A stretch of DNA of 64,000 nt from NCBI GenBank assembly GCA_017694795.1, contig JADIMM010000070.1:1-64000 (forward strand), in the 5' to 3' direction. The stretch is from Candidatus Gallitreponema excrementavium. Its GTDB lineage: Bacteria > Spirochaetota > Spirochaetia > Treponematales > Treponemataceae. Both the position numbers and the translations under genes were made by a program. Below are positions 62,018 to 64,000 of this stretch, in pieces. Under the pieces are notes generated by a model. It made no database searches, was not told the origin of the DNA, and saw only the letters and a program-made list of their open reading frames with translations. Each line of letters begins with the position of its first letter. The stretch's first letter is position 1.

Positions 62018-64000
62018 TTATAACCCCGTTTTTAAAATTTGGATAGCTTTGTATTCTTCCATGGCAAGTTTTTTTTGCCTTGAATCACCAATAACAGTAT
62101 AATTGGCTTTATCAAAATTTGCAAAGAGTATTTTACTGATTTGAACGATAGTATCCGGGGTACAGGATAAAAACTGCCGGAACCGGGTCTCCCTCTCCTC
62201 TATGGTAATTCCCGAAACAAACTTGTTAAACGCCGAATCCGCCTTATCCCTGGGAACGTGGGGCTGAAACAGGGTACTGTAGGTGCCAGAGATTGCCTTG
62301 TCCAACTCCTCCCTTGAAACAGGATTTTCACACATGAATTTCAAACAATCTTTAAAAACTTTAAGGGAATTTACGGGGTTTGGATCCCTATAGGTATAAA
62401 AAGAAAACAAAGCCTCTGTAGATACCGGAAAACCGTATGCTCCATAAGCCCCTCCTATTCCCCGGATACGCTTCCAAAGCTCACCGTTTTTTAAAATGTG
62501 GGAGAGAACGTGCTGACAGGGGGAAAGGGGGTCGTCACGGCTGATTCCCGGAATAGAAGCGGCACCATACCCAACCTGTGCCGGCAAAGGGACAAAATCA
62601 AAGATTCCTGTTTTTTCACTGAAAGGAACAAACCCGCTTTCAGGAGGATCGGACAACCTTTTGAATTTTTTTAGGAATTCCCTTACATGAATCATAGAAC
62701 CTTCCATAGATTCAGAATCAGCGACGATATAACCTGTAATTCCTAAATTGAGTATTTTTTCATGAAGTTTTGAAAGTTTAAAAGCAAGAGTTTCGGTACT
62801 GCCTTTTTTTAGTGTCCCGCAATTACTGTATTGTGTAAGACCAAAAAGATATTCATTGACTGAGCTGTTTCTAGATAAAAATTTCTGTGAATCCATTACA
62901 GCAAAACGGTGGGCTGACGGAATCAAAGAAGTTGTAAAGGAATTTAAGAAATTATCATAAAGGCTCCTCAATCTTTGCAAATCTTCAAAATCAGGGCGGA
63001 AAATCATACCCTCAAAGCACTTCAAAGCTTCTGTTTCAGAACCGCAAAGGAAACTTACTGAAAAGGTAAGCCAATCCCTGCCTTCGTAGATTTTTCCGGG
63101 TGTTCTTCCTACAGGAAATGAAGAAATATTGACATTTGAAGAAATTTCCCCGGTACAACTTGCATTTAAAGCCTGGACTTTTTCCCAGGAAAGGCCGGAA
63201 TTACCCAACTTAGGCAATAAAAGACTATAAACAGATACCAGGCTGTATTCTTCCGGTGTAAGACTGTCTATAGGAATATAAATATTAAGATAAACAATAC
63301 CTTTTACAGGCTGGACGAATTTAAAAAAGAGTATTCCCTGGTTTTCTTCCGTTTCCATGGGAGCTTCCATCAGATCTTTTTTTAGAGAAGAAGGATGTAC
63401 AGATGGAATAAGAGCCAACAGGGAAGAAGGCTCTGGTTCTGTCTGTTTCTTTTGAATCAAAGCCTGGGTAGTCAGGATTTTTTCCTTTTCCCCGTCACTG
63501 ATATTGCGTGACTTTTTTCTTAATGATTTTTTTAGCTTTTTTTCGTCTTTTTTTCCATAGGCAGGATCAGGATAAACGGTCAGGAGAGTGCGGAAATTAT
63601 TATCCAAAAAATACTTTTTTATAAGCCCCTGTAAAAAATTCCTATCTTTGGAGAGAATTTGTCTCAAATTGTTTATATAGGGGGTAAACTCCATAGTATC
63701 CGTAGGTTTTGCCCCGTACAACCAGCCCTGTAAGGCCCTTTCCATAAGCATAAGAGAATAAGGTCCGGAAGTCCTGTAAATCTCCCTGTTGTCAAAATCA
63801 AAGGCAAAAAAAGTTGACTCAATATTGTCCTGAGAAAAACCTTCAATCCAGATTTTACGGAGAGAATCCATTACAAGTTTTTCAAACTCTTTTTCCCGGT
63901 TTCTTCCGGCACCCTTAATTCCTATGGTAAAAAGGACATCTTTTATGTCCAGATCAATCCCGGAAACAGGTGAAATTCCATCCCCTATTTCAGACTTGAT
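62018..64000 (-). CDS. PreP/M16C-type zinc peptidase, C-terminal two thirds (cut by window edge)
   Basis: The frame is open from the stop at 62018 to the right edge of the window, without any stop, so 660 residues are visible and the start is outside. The Met at 63871 is internal. The sequence matches the presequence-protease (M16C) family: the M16C-associated linker (about 130-200, charged Lys-rich), then the third and fourth M16-fold domains with RGIGGAYGAYGFPVS near the C-terminus. The catalytic HxxEH lies in the missing N-terminal part. Homologues of about 1000 residues degrade peptides in a closed chamber. It is followed after 31 bases by the small 62-residue gene. Confidence 0.85.
   Translation of the reverse strand: MKSEIGDGISPVSGIDLDIKDVLFTIGIKGAGRNREKEFEKLVMDSLRKIWIEGFSQDNIESTFFAFDFDNREIYRTSGPYSLMLMERALQGWLYGAKPTDTMEFTPYINNLRQILSKDRNFLQGLIKKYFLDNNFRTLLTVYPDPAYGKKDEKKLKKSLRKKSRNISDGEKEKILTTQALIQKKQTEPEPSSLLALIPSVHPSSLKKDLMEAPMETEENQGILFFKFVQPVKGIVYLNIYIPIDSLTPEEYSLVSVYSLLLPKLGNSGLSWEKVQALNASCTGEISSNVNISSFPVGRTPGKIYEGRDWLTFSVSFLCGSETEALKCFEGMIFRPDFEDLQRLRSLYDNFLNSFTTSLIPSAHRFAVMDSQKFLSRNSSVNEYLFGLTQYSNCGTLKKGSTETLAFKLSKLHEKILNLGITGYIVADSESMEGSMIHVREFLKKFKRLSDPPESGFVPFSEKTGIFDFVPLPAQVGYGAASIPGISRDDPLSPCQHVLSHILKNGELWKRIRGIGGAYGAYGFPVSTEALFSFYTYRDPNPVNSLKVFKDCLKFMCENPVSREELDKAISGTYSTLFQPHVPRDKADSAFNKFVSGITIEERETRFRQFLSCTPDTIVQISKILFANFDKANYTVIGDSRQKKLAMEEYKAIQILKTGL

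Overview
The window reads as a chromosome segment of a Treponema-like spirochaete. The evidence is the periplasmic-flagellum collar gene flbB followed by a fliK-like gene at the left edge, a seven-gene V-type ATPase operon of the spirochaete kind (E, DUF2764, A, B, D, I, K), several signal-peptide proteins that look like outer-membrane barrels, and a pair of DUF115/Maf-type proteins of the kind linked to flagellin glycosylation. No rRNA, tRNA, CRISPR array or intact insertion sequence is visible, and no gap between genes exceeds 300 bases.

Layout. 1-4 kb (minus): fliK-like start, flbB, and a large metalloprotease/propeller/barrel protein. 4.2-7 kb (plus): UvrD/PcrA-type helicase and endonuclease III. 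7.1-14.6 kb (minus): V-ATPase operon. 14.8-16.6 kb (minus): a GGGtGRT protein and a NifU-like scaffold. 16.8-21.4 kb (minus): rimP-nusA-infB behind a leader hairpin. 21.6-25.3 kb (plus): aroB, a NifS/IscS-type desulfurase and thiI. 25.3-32.5 kb: translation and tRNA-modification genes (queA, hisS, smpB, tsaC-like) mixed with hemW, a catalytically degenerate signal-peptidase-like gene and an FtsB/DivIC-like gene. 32.6-42.6 kb (plus): an accessory-looking, AT-rich block with a 1333-residue acidic repeat protein, two degenerate-GGDEF proteins and two DUF115 paralogues. 42.6-47.5 kb (minus): RNase Z with a Gld-type ABC system and a DUF4340 protein. 47.6-55.8 kb: an isochorismatase-family hydrolase, a FemAB-like transferase, metG, and hflK-hflC followed by a membrane pseudokinase. 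55.8-64 kb (minus): an outer-membrane-type protein, mgtE, clpB, a small protein, and the C-terminal two thirds of a PreP-type M16 peptidase cut by the window edge.

Functional links. The V-ATPase rotor protein carries Na+-type ligand residues, so the operon probably works on sodium. The desulfurase and rhodanese-less ThiI form a sulfur relay for tRNA thiolation. rimP, nusA and infB are co-transcribed and may be attenuated at a terminator-like leader hairpin. The 32.6-42.6 kb block may belong to flagellin modification.

Sequence-level patterns. Several genes (smpB, metG, clpB, queA, a degenerate-GGDEF gene, and less clearly rnz, mgtE and the helicase) have a -10 hexamer ending 5 to 8 bases before the ATG and no Shine-Dalgarno, which predicts leaderless mRNAs. 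Two convergent-gene terminators carry IS3/IS150-like end sequences inside their loops. The signal-peptidase-like protein lacks both residues of its catalytic dyad.
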